64,000 nucleotides of DNA from Pseudovibrio axinellae (GTDB lineage Bacteria > Pseudomonadota > Alphaproteobacteria > Rhizobiales > Stappiaceae), in assembly GCF_900110875.1 (NCBI RefSeq), contig NZ_FOFM01000010.1:55401-119400 (forward strand). Reading direction: 5' to 3'. The notes beneath the pieces were generated by a model. It ran no database searches. It was not told the DNA's origin and worked only from the letters and a program-made list of their open reading frames with translations. Both the position numbers and the translations under genes were made by a program. This document shows positions 8,321 to 16,476 of this stretch, in pieces (positions within the stretch are counted from its first letter, which is position 1; every line of letters starts with the position of its first letter).

Positions 8321-9853
8321 CTAGCTTTCGTCGCTATCATTGCCCTCGCCAGATGGATCACCTGCGAGGAAAGCTTGCATTTGCTGGTGAAGCTGACCTT
8401 GGCTGGTCAAATAGCGCGGGTCGGAGTCCAAAATGATGCCCATGTCGTCGAGTAAAACATTGGCCTCTTGGATCTCCTCCAGCACCTTACGTGGGTTGCC
8501 ACCGCGTTCTGTTATCACTTGTTGCAGGGTCTTCATGCCCGATCTGATCGCGATTAAGTCTGCGCGAACATCATCAATCGGATTGATGTGCTCAAAAATC
8601 GGCAGCGTCCACATCACCGGGATGGGTTCTTCAGGGGCAATGCCCACAAGGTGTGCCATTTCAAGAAACCAGCGCCAAACCGGACGGCAAACCTGATGGA
8701 TCATCAGGTGTTTCTGGCAGCGGCGCACAAACGCACGATAGGCAACCAGAGCGGAGCGTCCTGAGGAATAGTTGACCTGCCCAAAGTCTTTGGCAACCAG
8801 CTCGTAAGGTGCCCGCATGCCCGCTGAAATACCCCTTAATGATAATCGAGTAAACTGCTCGGTATTGCCGCCAACAGCAGGCGCGTTGAAATTGAGTTGA
8901 CCTTTTCCTCTAGTAAGATAGATCAATCCTGGTTCGATCTGCTCTATCCTGTTGCCATCTGTATCAAAAACACCAACCCCAACAGTAGCGTCGGTTTCTG
9001 ATATCTGCTCTTCCCCAATATCCAAAGACCCAACCAGGCAAGCTTCAGTTAGCTTACGAACCAGTTCAGCTCCCTCGTAATCCCTGTATTCTTTTGCGTC
9101 GATGATAATTGGTGTGGTCCACGGGAGTCCTCTCACCTGAGTTCGCTTGGGCTCATACAGGTGGAACACATCTGCGGACTTAATTAGTTTTGACGTTGCC
9201 TGCCCGCCGCCAAATCCGTTGGCATCATTGGGGTGACTGGAGTACATCCAATAGCCGGTGCGCGCACCAATCTTGTCAAATTCAATACCACTCACGATCT
9301 GCCGGTTCTTGGAACTGGCTTCACGCTTGCTCTCATCAATGAACTCAGATTCAAAGACCTGTACCTGCATGGGCACCAAACGTTCATCCAGAAAGCGGCG
9401 GGTGCGACGGCGACCAAACATTTCTCCGGAACCAACAAGGCCCGCGCACAGCTGGCCTTGTTGGCCATAAAAGTCTAATTGCCCGTCAGGGGCAGACTTT
9501 TCAACCCACAAATCCCACGCGTCATTGATGCGTTGGTTGAGATCGGGGTTATTACTGGCAGCACGAGGGATAATACCCGTGCCCACAAAGTTATCGACGT
9601 GGGTGCTGACCGCACTCTCAACATACTTGTTGTTGTTGATAAGATCACGAGATCGAGCGCGCAATGTCGCAGCATTCGCCTGAATGTCCGTATCAGGTGA
9701 GTTAGAGCTGGGCCGCCAGTTACTGACACGAGGACCGCTACTAGCACCGTCATAACCTCTGGTGACTACATCAAGCACCGCCCGCGCTCGCGCTCTTTTC
9801 AAACCAGAGGACGGAGAAAAGAAGCTTATCGTTTTATCAAGAACGTTGGCCAT
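8321..9853 (-). CDS. phage portal protein, lambda family
   Basis: A 510-residue portal of the lambda gpB type. The portal forms the dodecameric ring at the vertex through which DNA is packed. Family signs: the N-terminal GYDGASSGPRVSNWRPS stretch, the DLINNNKYVESAVSTHVDNF segment, and the C-terminal RCQKHLMIHQVCRPVWRWFL region. The C-terminus is acidic (GEGNDSDES). It starts at the stop codon of gpW and is followed by the capsid fusion gene, the standard lambdoid head order. Confidence 0.92.
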   Translation of the reverse strand: MANVLDKTISFFSPSSGLKRARARAVLDVVTRGYDGASSGPRVSNWRPSSNSPDTDIQANAATLRARSRDLINNNKYVESAVSTHVDNFVGTGIIPRAASNNPDLNQRINDAWDLWVEKSAPDGQLDFYGQQGQLCAGLVGSGEMFGRRRTRRFLDERLVPMQVQVFESEFIDESKREASSKNRQIVSGIEFDKIGARTGYWMYSSHPNDANGFGGGQATSKLIKSADVFHLYEPKRTQVRGLPWTTPIIIDAKEYRDYEGAELVRKLTEACLVGSLDIGEEQISETDATVGVGVFDTDGNRIEQIEPGLIYLTRGKGQLNFNAPAVGGNTEQFTRLSLRGISAGMRAPYELVAKDFGQVNYSSGRSALVAYRAFVRRCQKHLMIHQVCRPVWRWFLEMAHLVGIAPEEPIPVMWTLPIFEHINPIDDVRADLIAIRSGMKTLQQVITERGGNPRKVLEEIQEANVLLDDMGIILDSDPRYLTSQGQLHQQMQAFLAGDPSGEGNDSDES

Positions 9854-10086
9854 TACAGTCCATTCGAGAAGTTGGTACGAATAACGGATCTAGAGCGCTT
9901 TCCGTCGGCTGCATCGATGGACTGCTTTAGGTCACGGATTGCCTGAACCATTTCGCTGTCAGACTTGTATTCCACGTCGTAGTCACGGAATTTCACTCGC
10001 GCAGCTCCAGAAAACCGCGCCTTTTCAAGCTTATTCAAAAGCTCTTTCTTTTCGCTGGTCGTCAGGCCGGATATATCGTCACTCAC
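9853..10086 (-). CDS. gpW-like head-tail joining protein
   Basis: A 77-residue protein in the lambda W position between terminase large subunit and portal. Helical N-terminus (LTTSEKKELLNKLEKARFSG), then a short beta hairpin (VKFRDYDVEYKSDSEM) and a helix (QAIRDLKQSID), matching the alpha-beta-beta-alpha gpW fold. It overlaps the terminase stop by 4 bases and the portal start by 1. Confidence 0.8.
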   Translation of the reverse strand: MSDDISGLTTSEKKELLNKLEKARFSGAARVKFRDYDVEYKSDSEMVQAIRDLKQSIDAADGKRSRSVIRTNFSNGL

Positions 10087-12104
10087 CAGATGCTCCCTCG
10101 CTCACCAAACCAGTTGCTCTTTTTCTTCTGCTGACGTCTTGTGGTCTTGGAAACGCGCCGGACCGGAGAGTTTGCACGCAATTGGAGAACGTTCTCCAAC
10201 TTACCTGCTGCAGCCTGCATCGCTTCACAATCAAAATAGTGGTTGTCTTTTTGGCGCTGGACCCATTTGACCTGACCACTCGCCTTCTTCAAACGAGCCT
10301 CGGACACCATCTGCTTGCAGTAGTCCTCCGAAACATCTTCAGGGAGATGCCATGCACCCAGCTGGTCACTTTCCCAGTTGAGCCGTTCATGCACCCAGCG
10401 TTTGAAGTAGTCCGTATCAAGCCGGTAGTGCTCGATCTCGTTCTTGAGAAGTGTACCGTTCACATTCACGTCTACCTTCGTAGCCGCGATGGGGCGAAGC
10501 ATCTGCGAAGAAGAGCCTTTTGTTGCCCGGGCAATTCGTTTGTTCCGCTGACAAAACTCATAGACGCGGTGAATTGGGACTTCGTCTTTCTTACCTGGCC
10601 TAAATCCCGCATCGATGAGAGCGAGACGGATCGGGATACCGTCAAAGTCTTTCTGCAAAAGCTCTTCCAGGTCTTCCCAGACAAAGTGCTCTTTGGTCTC
10701 GCCATACAGCTGTCCGTATTCAAGGAGCCACGAAGTTGCGCGTTCACCCCATCCACGAATGGTGTAATACAGGCAGTTTTTCTGCACATCGATGCATGTC
10801 GTGATCTTCTTCACGCCGCTGGGGGCCTGCCCGATCACATAGCTTGGTGAGGCGAGTTCCTTCACCTTGGACCAGCTGGGAACCTCTCCGCCACCAGGAG
10901 CATACAGCTCACCAAAGGAAGCGTTGATGCAGACCTGAATTTCATCAGGATCACCGGTCTTTACCGCTTCCACATATTCTGCAGCTCTATCACCCCAGGT
11001 AACAAAAGGTGATGCTAGTCCACTGACCCAAAGGCTTTTGGTCCAGCTTTCAGGCTCTGCGCCTAAAACCGTTCCATCCGGCTGAATACTTTGGCCCGGG
11101 GCAACCGGGACGCCGCGAGCATTCATCTTCTCTTTATGAGAATGATCAATATCCAGACCACATACAGCGCACTGCAGTCTTGCCGTATTGCGTGCAATAA
11201 TCGGATCTGAAGCCAGTTCCCGCCCTGTATGATCTACTGGCTTGTCCCACTTTAGATTTCGAAATCGCGGGATGAAATACTCACCACAATGTGGGCAAGG
11301 CCATGCCCAGTGATGCCGTGTTCCGGATTGCCACATCCTCCAGATAGTAGATTCAATCTGGTCAGGTTCCTGTTCAGCCCAGAATTCAAGCCCAGTTTCC
11401 TCATCACGCTCTATCTCCGAAACACCGATTGATGGCGTCGAGGATGCAGCATGAACAAAATCTGCGTAGGTCTCACCGCGCTTATCAATGAGTCGGAGAG
11501 GATTACCCTGCCCTTTGACGTTGGCGATGAGTTCATCAACTTCATCACTGAGTGCAAGTCCGAAGGGGTCTGACTTCAGCGCAGTTGAGGACCCCCCATG
11601 TGCCAGCCGAAGCGGAACGCCTGCGCATACCTTCTTCGTCTTGGTCTGGCGTTTAGTTGCACTAACTTTGTCGGCAAGAGCTGCGGTGTCCGTAAGGAAA
11701 TCCTCAACCCGAGGTTCAAGCTGTTCTTTAATAAACTGCTTGGTGGGACCAACAAGGATCATTGGAACTGGAGAGGTGTCTAGCCTCTCGCCAATAATAT
11801 CAAAATAGCTATCCGTTTTTCCGCCTTGCGCATGCATCACAAGCACAACACGCTTATGCGTTCTGGCCTGTACCCAGCGAACAAAGGGGATGTTGTAGGG
11901 TGTCAGCTCTGGCTTGCGTGGTCCGGGGTGGCCACTGTGTTTTGGATACACACGATTGTGCCTACCCCACTCATCCGGCGTCATCCTCGGACTTGGCTTC
12001 AGAAGCTCCGCTACCCTGCTGTAAAGCTTTGGTAGTTTTGAGGAAACTTCCAACCAGTCTGCTTCGCTCACCATCACAGATTTTTTCAATGCGGCGCCGT
12101 TCAT
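10083..12104 (-). CDS. terminase large subunit, GpA family
   Basis: A 673-residue packaging ATPase/nuclease of the lambda gpA type. An ATP-binding segment VLVMHAQGGKTDSYF lies at residues 87-101 and a Walker B-like ALSDEVDEL near 184-192. A zinc-ribbon-like pair follows: CPHC (270-273) and CAVC about 40 residues later. The C-terminal half is the nuclease domain (TTCIDVQKNCLYYTIRGWG; IRLALIDAGFRPG). The chosen ATG lies 134 bases inside the small subunit gene. A later start, MTPDEWGRHN at 11984, would nearly remove the overlap but would shorten the usual N-terminus. Confidence 0.92.
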   Translation of the reverse strand: MNGAALKKSVMVSEADWLEVSSKLPKLYSRVAELLKPSPRMTPDEWGRHNRVYPKHSGHPGPRKPELTPYNIPFVRWVQARTHKRVVLVMHAQGGKTDSYFDIIGERLDTSPVPMILVGPTKQFIKEQLEPRVEDFLTDTAALADKVSATKRQTKTKKVCAGVPLRLAHGGSSTALKSDPFGLALSDEVDELIANVKGQGNPLRLIDKRGETYADFVHAASSTPSIGVSEIERDEETGLEFWAEQEPDQIESTIWRMWQSGTRHHWAWPCPHCGEYFIPRFRNLKWDKPVDHTGRELASDPIIARNTARLQCAVCGLDIDHSHKEKMNARGVPVAPGQSIQPDGTVLGAEPESWTKSLWVSGLASPFVTWGDRAAEYVEAVKTGDPDEIQVCINASFGELYAPGGGEVPSWSKVKELASPSYVIGQAPSGVKKITTCIDVQKNCLYYTIRGWGERATSWLLEYGQLYGETKEHFVWEDLEELLQKDFDGIPIRLALIDAGFRPGKKDEVPIHRVYEFCQRNKRIARATKGSSSQMLRPIAATKVDVNVNGTLLKNEIEHYRLDTDYFKRWVHERLNWESDQLGAWHLPEDVSEDYCKQMVSEARLKKASGQVKWVQRQKDNHYFDCEAMQAAAGKLENVLQLRANSPVRRVSKTTRRQQKKKSNWFGERGSIW

Positions 12105-12537
12105 CCAGATCCCTTGTGATCTGCGCTGGAAGTGTGGACATGGAGGTCAAGAACTCACCAGTCACATCTTCCAGAGCTTCCATGGCCTCATCAATTGTGA
12201 TCAACTCACGATCTTCACGGGCCATCTTGCGAACCAGAGCTTGCTCACGGCGCTGCGCCAGCTTGTCGGCACTGTTTGGCGCCAACTTTGAAACTTCGCC
12301 CTGCACTTTGAAATCGATGAAGGCCTTCACGTTGAATGTGAGAGGGAACTTCCCTCGGCCTTCCTTGCGCAGCACACCTTCAGAAACGAGCTGGCCGAGC
12401 CTGCGCGGCGTGATATCCAGGAACTTGGCCATCTCACCCGAGCCGACCATCTCCGGGAGCTTGCTATTTGCAGGCGCTGCGCGCTTGGCGCATGCAATCT
12501 TCTTTGCCTTCGCATCCTTAGGTGTCTTAGTTGCCAT
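11971..12537 (-). CDS. terminase small subunit, Nu1-like
   Basis: A 188-residue protein directly upstream of the GpA gene. Residues 28-65 form a winged-helix DNA-binding element: GSGEMAKFLDITPRRLGQL, then EGVLRKEGRGKFPL. This is the arrangement of lambda gpNu1, which binds cos. A long basic helix with paired R/E follows, likely for oligomerisation. The N-terminus is a lysine/alanine-rich tail. It would recognise the packaging site, which in lambda lies just upstream of this gene. Confidence 0.82.
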   Translation of the reverse strand: MATKTPKDAKAKKIACAKRAAPANSKLPEMVGSGEMAKFLDITPRRLGQLVSEGVLRKEGRGKFPLTFNVKAFIDFKVQGEVSKLAPNSADKLAQRREQALVRKMAREDRELITIDEAMEALEDVTGEFLTSMSTLPAQITRDLDERRRIEKICDGERSRLVGSFLKTTKALQQGSGASEAKSEDDAG

Positions 12538-12770
12538 GCATTTGAACTCTTTTTAAAAAACGGCAGGTCCGTGAGATTGGCTCGTCACCACTTCCAAACG
12601 TGGATCCAAACATCCCGCGTTTCGCTGGGAAAAAGGTTCCCCGGCTATCGATGCCTGCCCACCGACTCCTCCCTGCCCCTTGGGAGGAATAAGGGCCTCC
12701 GCACACGCCTACAAATACTCCTGGTGGAACCAGAACCTTCAACGTGTGCAGAGAGGACTATGCGTCAGTG
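12538..12770. other. GC-rich non-coding gap upstream of terminase, cos-site candidate
   Basis: No convincing gene. Minus-strand frames here are rich in G, R and P without family features. By analogy with lambda, where cosB/cosN precede nu1, this gap is the best place for a packaging site. It contains the hyphenated palindrome listed at 12667-12688. The assignment is positional only. Confidence 0.35.
12667..12688. repeat. hyphenated palindrome TCCTCCC/GGGAGGA
   Basis: Seven-base perfect arms with an 8-nt spacer, 130 bases upstream of the terminase small subunit start. It is compatible with a two-fold-symmetric terminase nicking or binding site. Confidence 0.6.
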
Positions 12771-12917
12771 CTAACTGATATTCACGTCAGAACCACGTAG
12801 AGCTGCGATAACACCAACAACGAGCAGGACCGACCATTTGAAGGCGATCCCAAGGCCGCACGTCAATCCTAGCCAAGTCCAGAAACCGGAAACATAAAGC
12901 TGTAATATCTCTATCAT
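12771..12917 (-). CDS. 48-residue membrane protein
   Basis: Read from the ATG at 12917 to a TAG at 12771. The start overlaps the stop of the preceding 33-codon frame as ATGA. The protein has two hydrophobic stretches: LYVSGFWTWLGLTCGLGIAF and WSVLLVVGVIAAL, separated by a single lysine, and a short polar tail (RGSDVNIS). It is therefore a likely two-pass or hairpin membrane peptide. Function unknown. Confidence 0.5.
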   Translation of the reverse strand: MIEILQLYVSGFWTWLGLTCGLGIAFKWSVLLVVGVIAALRGSDVNIS

Positions 12918-13015
12918 TGCTTACCTTCTGGCATCGGCAAGCACCCAAATGCCCACAGCATATTGACCTGAAAACAGTAGAGCCCCCAATAGGCTTCAAG
13001 AACGGAGGGATGCAT
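12914..13015 (-). CDS. 33-residue ORF, possible tail-chaperone remnant
   Basis: MHPSVLEAYWGLYCF, then an M-L-W-A-F-G-C segment. It is aromatic-rich and weakly resembles the second (frameshifted) half of phage tail-assembly chaperones, which often begin with H-P-x-V-L-E-A. Its start overlaps the stop of the previous frame as TGATG and its stop overlaps the next start as ATGA, so it is embedded in a coupled translation chain. Confidence 0.4.
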   Translation of the reverse strand: MHPSVLEAYWGLYCFQVNMLWAFGCLPMPEGKQ

Positions 13016-13115
13016 CAGATTTCTCTCGCTTTACGTTCAATAAGGTCAAACACAGTGCCCCCTGCAACAGCTTCTGGACTGTTTCAAAGCAGCAAACGGA
13101 TCATGCCTGCTCCAT
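13015..13115 (-). pseudogene. possible frameshifted small phage gene
   Basis: Three short in-phase pieces read as one protein only with two frame changes: MEQA at 13115, then DPFAALK, then SPEAVAGGTVFDLIERKA to a TGA at 13015-13017. The last piece has protein-like composition but no start codon of its own apart from an internal GTG. This could be decay, or slippage as in phage tail chaperones. Confidence 0.3.
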
Positions 13116-13139
13116 CCACAGTCCCTCTCTCTGGGGGTG

Positions 13140-13373
13140 TTAATCGGCTGGTGTGAGGTCGATGTAGAACGTATCCCCCAACCCCAGCTGCTCAAGAGCG
13201 GCTGGATTGGTGATGGTCATCTTCAACTCACCACTTGGGGTCCACTTGCTCCAACCCTCGTTGTCATTACCATTGTGCACTGCGTTCAGCGTGACTTCAG
13301 CGCTAACTTCTCCAGGTGACGGGTTGTGGTGGTTTGTGATCTTTGTGACGAAAAACTTTGCTCGAATTCCCAT
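13140..13373 (-). CDS. conserved small phage protein
   Basis: A 77-residue beta-rich protein of a type I recognise from many siphophage and lambdoid genomes. It starts M-x-I-R-A-K-F, has a central W-x-x-x-T-P-S-G-E-L-K-M-T-I-T-N and ends with the G-D-T-F-Y-I-D-L-T-P-A-D pattern. The family has no established function. It is part of the small-gene block between the tail-completion-like gene and the terminase. Confidence 0.7.
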   Translation of the reverse strand: MGIRAKFFVTKITNHHNPSPGEVSAEVTLNAVHNGNDNEGWSKWTPSGELKMTITNPAALEQLGLGDTFYIDLTPAD

Positions 13374-13387
13374 TTTTCTTTTCCTTA

Positions 13388-13648
13388 TTATTGAGGTGAG
13401 GAAGGACGCGATTTCGCTTCCATCGGATCCAGCAGAAGGTCCTCTCGGGCTCGCTCCATCAGCTTTAGCGCAACAGCAGTGCCTACATTAAAACACGCAA
13501 TGCCGAGCCAGTTTCTCAGCACCAGCTCTGCATCTGAAACTTCTTCGGCTAGATCTCCGAATGTGCGTTGCTCAACAAAAGTGCCAACGTCTTTTGGCAT
13601 TTCTTTGCGAATAATCTCACCGACGCCGACATAGCTCTTCTGATGCAT
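13388..13648 (-). CDS. small protein of the late operon, unknown
   Basis: An 86-residue protein. Residues 36-68 form a strongly predicted helix (SDAELVLRNWLGIACFNVG, then TAVALKLMERA) that is only moderately hydrophobic. The C-terminus is K/R/P/S-rich. It is followed after 14 bases by the 77-residue gene and preceded by the tRNA-like gene. Not recognised. Confidence 0.6.
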   Translation of the reverse strand: MHQKSYVGVGEIIRKEMPKDVGTFVEQRTFGDLAEEVSDAELVLRNWLGIACFNVGTAVALKLMERAREDLLLDPMEAKSRPSSPQ

Positions 13649-13676
13649 AATTTGACCTTTGTTTTAGAGGGATGAT

Positions 13677-13747
13677 TGCAGGGAGTGGATTTGAACCACT
13701 GACCTCAAGGTTATGAGCCTAGCGCGCCCGGACTTCTCTACCCTGCT
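13677..13747 (-). tRNA. tRNA-Met-like (CAU anticodon), D-arm degenerate
   Basis: A 71-nt cloverleaf on the minus strand. The acceptor stem pairs GCAGGG with CCCTGC. The anticodon arm is CTAGG-CTCATAA-CCTTG with one T-T mismatch and anticodon CAT. The T arm is AGTGG-TTCAAAT-CCACT with an intact TTCAAAT loop. There is no encoded CCA. The D arm starts GAGA but has no matching 3' strand, and positions 1 and 72 are an A-A mismatch. It lies between the tail-completion-like gene, whose stop it touches, and the 86-residue gene, so it is co-transcribed with late genes. It may be a functional Met or, after lysidine modification, Ile tRNA, or a decaying one. Confidence 0.7.
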
Positions 13748-14439
13748 TAAAATTTCACGAGTTTTGCGATGCGTTTCTCAACCTGCACCCTGAGTTCCTT
13801 GGGAGCTTCCTGCTTGAAGGTTATCAAGGCTTGGTCTTTCTGCATCTCTTTGCCCAATGCAGGGCCAAACAAACGACGCACACGGTAGCCAGCTCTCTGC
13901 GATGACTTGAACCGGCCTTTTGTGTCTCTTGGCTGGCTGGATTTTTTGCCAAAAGTCCAAAATTCTTTAGGCAGCGCACTGGATGTGCTTCCACCTGGGA
14001 TCAATGCAAAGAAGCCGCCATTGGAGGAGAACGAGCGCTTGAATGTTCGTGGAGCATTCCAGACACCGGACTTAACGAAGCCCTGATCATCAACGGAACG
14101 ACCCGAGTTATACCGCTTTGCTGTGCGCCCCTTAGAGGAAAGAGCCTTCAGCCCCTTGTAAATCTCGATCTTGCCGCCCTTGTTGTTGGCAACGATCACC
14201 CCGGCAAGCTCAGCAGGCTTCGAAAACGCCCGCGTGTTCTTCACAACGTAGCTTTGATAGTTCCCAGGCTTCAGCGCCATCTGCTTGGCGGCAGCTTTCT
14301 GAACCTTGGTTTTTACTTTTTTGGTTGCAGCCATCACCCCGCGCTGGGCTTCCTGCTTCCATTTCCCATTTGCAAGCAGTTCAGAATGCTTCTTAAAGCT
14401 CACTAAGTGCTTGGTTTTCAGCGTAACTTGAACTTTCAT
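13747..14439 (-). CDS. minor tail / tail-completion protein, lambda Z-like candidate
   Basis: Read from the ATG at 14439 (MKVQVTLKTKHLVSF), 230 residues. A longer frame to 14496 adds an unlikely N-terminus. It is very lysine/arginine-rich with a repeated K-x-K-V pattern. The C-terminus, RRLFGPALGKEMQKDQALIT, then a V-x-x-x-x-K-R-I-x-K-L pattern, matches the layout of gpZ-type tail completion proteins (R-L-x-G-P-S ... helix ... E-x-x-I-x-R-L). It is the first gene of the visible late operon. Confidence 0.5.
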   Translation of the reverse strand: MKVQVTLKTKHLVSFKKHSELLANGKWKQEAQRGVMAATKKVKTKVQKAAAKQMALKPGNYQSYVVKNTRAFSKPAELAGVIVANNKGGKIEIYKGLKALSSKGRTAKRYNSGRSVDDQGFVKSGVWNAPRTFKRSFSSNGGFFALIPGGSTSSALPKEFWTFGKKSSQPRDTKGRFKSSQRAGYRVRRLFGPALGKEMQKDQALITFKQEAPKELRVQVEKRIAKLVKF

Positions 14440-14753
14440 GGCCAGTTTCCATTCCATACCGTTTTCGGAATCGGAAATCCGAAAAAAAAAATCCAAAAAA
14501 CGTTCAAATACTGCGCTGCGGCTGCCCCGCGGTGGTCCCCCCTCTGGAAGGAACCTATGGGGGTGGGGTGAACAAAGGGGGATCAGGTGGCCTATAGGTC
14601 ACAGAGTGCAGAAATGCCACGTGGCGCGACGGTGACAGTGTGGTGATCCTGCACTTGGCACGCGGATTGCTACGCGATGCACGCGGGGTTCCTTCTCTGC
14701 TTTCCGTGAGGCTAGGTTGATCAATGGGAAACGTTGAGGGGGCAGTTGCTACC

Positions 14754-14778
14754 GGGTGCCGGTCCATACCGGGCACCC
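14754..14778. repeat. hairpin with one bulged base
   Basis: GGGTGCCGG, loop TCCATA, CCGGGCACCC: about 9 bp of stem with one bulged G. It lies between the 14803-14826 terminator and the first late gene, so it would be in the leader of the late transcript. Confidence 0.6.
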
Positions 14779-14802
14779 TGCCCCTCTCAGAGAGCACGCA
14801 AC

Positions 14803-14826
14803 AAAAAACCCGCCAACTAGGGCGGG
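14803..14826 (-). terminator. minus-strand terminator upstream of the late operon
   Basis: On the minus strand CCCGCC, loop CTAGTT, GGCGGG, then six T. It faces the late operon and lies about 365 bases before its first gene. No minus-strand gene ends here, so it should stop a short leader transcript, as tR' does downstream of lambda pR'. Its loop (AACTAG on plus) is identical to that of the terminator after the repressor gene. Confidence 0.75.
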
Positions 14827-15461
14827 TAGTCTTTGGGGAGGCTTACGCAATCTCTCAACGTGGGAATACTTGTGACTCGTTTTTAGCGTTTCGGCAAGTG
14901 ATTCGCCTACCAAATCCAAATATTTTTGGCCTTTCTTTTGTTGTTTCTCAATGAGTTATCATTTTAACGGATCAAATTGGTGCTTTTAATGTTGACTATA
15001 AGCTCAAAATGATCTTTTATTTAGCCATCGGAACAAACAAGCCGATTGGCCCAGAAGCCAGCTCATTGACAATAAGCCGATAGGAAATTCCAATTTTTGG
15101 AATGTTTGCCAAAACTGAGTTTAACCGCTCCCCTTGGCAGATTGCACAAAACACGGATCACAATTTCAAATCGTCGCAATAGGGGAACCTTCGACAACGC
15201 ACGACAAAGCGTTGCAGGGAACGGGGTTAGCGTGTGACCTGACTTACAAGCAACACGACGGAATTTTGCAGAAGGACTGCAACACACTCGCAAAGCATGA
15301 GTGTGCCAGCCGATTACCTAGGGGCTTTGCTTCTTAGGTTTTCGTCTAAGGCACTGGATAGGGCGACGGATCAACAATGGGTTCGTTTAAGTGAACGAGT
15401 TGGAATTCCTAGACGCCATGCGGAAAACGTGTGGCGTTCGGTGTTCTAACAGGGGGGTTAC

Positions 15462-15704
15462 ATGTTCTCGATTTCTGAAGTTCAAACCAGCATCAAACAA
15501 TTTGCATCATCCAACGGGACAATCACACTTAGAGGTGCAACGCTAGCGCTTAAGCCTTTTGGATTGTCAGTGCATGCTCGCATCACTGATGGCGCAATGT
15601 GCAAAGACTTCTCTGGCTCTCTCATAGCGCAACGTATCAGCGAAACGCACAACATTTACCGCGCAAGCGATGTCCTTACATTCGCTTCTAAGCAACTCAC
15701 CTAA
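15462..15704 (+). CDS. first gene of the 15-25 kb operon, unknown
   Basis: An 80-residue protein preceded by a strong Shine-Dalgarno (AGGGGGG, 6 bases before ATG). N-terminal helix (ISEVQTSIKQFASSNG), then beta-like TITLRGATLALKPFG, then a helical end. No recognisable family. A stem-loop (15723-15740) separates it from the next gene. Confidence 0.65.
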   Translation: MFSISEVQTSIKQFASSNGTITLRGATLALKPFGLSVHARITDGAMCKDFSGSLIAQRISETHNIYRASDVLTFASKQLT

Positions 15705-15722
15705 GCCAATGCCTCTTCACTA

Positions 15723-15740
15723 GCCGCCAGTCTTGGCGGC
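15723..15740. repeat. intercistronic hairpin GCCGCC/GGCGGC
   Basis: A perfect 6-bp GC stem with 6-nt loop in the gap between two genes, without a following T run. One of several such hairpins in the plus-strand operons. Confidence 0.65.
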
Positions 15741-15782
15741 ATTTGTGGAAGTATTGTTTATTCTAACCAAAGGAACCCAATC

Positions 15783-16298
15783 ATGTCTTTCAAAGTTCTT
15801 TCCGGTAAAGCTCTCTCACGCGCTATCTCTGGCTACGGCAAAACAGCTGCGAGCTTTGCGCAGCGCACGCACCAACTCGCATACTGTGCACTCCTGCACG
15901 TGGAGGAGCACAATTGTGCCTCTCTCCTTACAAAACTCTACGAGTCCTCTCCTACCAATTATCGCACACAAATTCGCGAATATGCATGTGCACTTGGCAA
16001 GGTTGCATTCGACACTGACAAGCAGGAGTTTGCCTATTCCAAGGGCAAGAAGTCCGACATGGAAACCGCGTTGCGTGTATCGCCAGCTGAGTTCCAGCGC
16101 GAGATAAAGCAAAGTGCAAGTGCGTCTAAGTCCTTCGCTGACCGTCTGTCAGCACTGGTTGAGAAAGAAATGAAGGCGGAAAGTGGTGACCATGCGCTTG
16201 CAAAGAAGCTCGCCAACTTCCTCAAAGCGAACGAACCAAAGTCTGTAATCGCTCCTGCAAATGATCAGGGAGAGGTGCAGCTGGAACTGGCATCCTGA
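15783..16298 (+). CDS. unknown phage protein, 171 residues
   Basis: A 171-residue helical protein. Residues 20-60 include a Cys/His-containing segment (AYCALLHVEEHNCASLL). The central part is basic with a K-G-K-K element, and the C-terminus is acidic and ends VQLELAS. Upstream is AAAGGAAC, spaced for ATG 15783. It may bind nucleic acid through the basic centre, but no family is recognised. Confidence 0.65.
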   Translation: MSFKVLSGKALSRAISGYGKTAASFAQRTHQLAYCALLHVEEHNCASLLTKLYESSPTNYRTQIREYACALGKVAFDTDKQEFAYSKGKKSDMETALRVSPAEFQREIKQSASASKSFADRLSALVEKEMKAESGDHALAKKLANFLKANEPKSVIAPANDQGEVQLELAS

Positions 16299-16303
16299 TA
16301 GTC

Positions 16304-16369
16304 CCCCACACTCCCCCCTTGTATGGGGGTGGTGTGGCTCCCTGAAAGCACGTGCCAACGCATGCTTTC
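16304..16369. repeat. two consecutive intercistronic hairpins
   Basis: First CCACAC-x-CCCCC pairing with GGGGG-x-GTGTGG across a short loop (about 16306-16337), then GAAAGCA pairing with TGCTTTC (16344-16369). Both lie in the gap after the 171-residue gene. They lack T runs and look like mRNA 3'-end or processing structures. Confidence 0.65.
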
Positions 16370-16476
16370 AAGGTGCCATACCTGCACCTGTATCCCACCC
16401 ACCAGCCAATTTTCAAAACACCAGAGATTTAGACGGGAGGAATCTGTCTGCACTCTGGCGTATGGAGGACACGGAC

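Larger units (their letters stand above)
14497..15461. other. 965-bp control region between late and plus-strand operons
   Basis: No credible gene. The right part (14840-15450) is AT-richer, with repeated AAGCCGAT (near 15040 and 15070) and candidate -35 boxes (TTGACT at about 14992, TTGACA near 15066) in the plus direction. The left part (14500-14800) is GC-rich, with a bulged hairpin and a minus-strand terminator. It must contain the promoter for the late operon (minus) and that for the 15462-25669 operon (plus). I cannot place either with certainty. Confidence 0.5.

Noticed and set aside
9939..10850. 303-residue plus-strand ORF opposite the terminase
   Set aside because: Antisense to the gpW and GpA genes; no motif, no RBS and unlikely composition.
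12527..12742. 71-residue minus-strand ORF upstream of the terminase small subunit
   Set aside because: Glycine/arginine/phenylalanine-rich chance composition in a GC-rich gap; better explained as a non-coding packaging region.
12917..13156. 79-residue plus-strand ORF
   Set aside because: Opposite the coupled small minus-strand frames of the late operon; no RBS and against the direction of the operon.
14724..15337. Plus- and minus-strand ORFs of 60-80 codons in the control region
   Set aside because: They cross the terminator and hairpin structures, lack ribosome sites and show no protein-like pattern.
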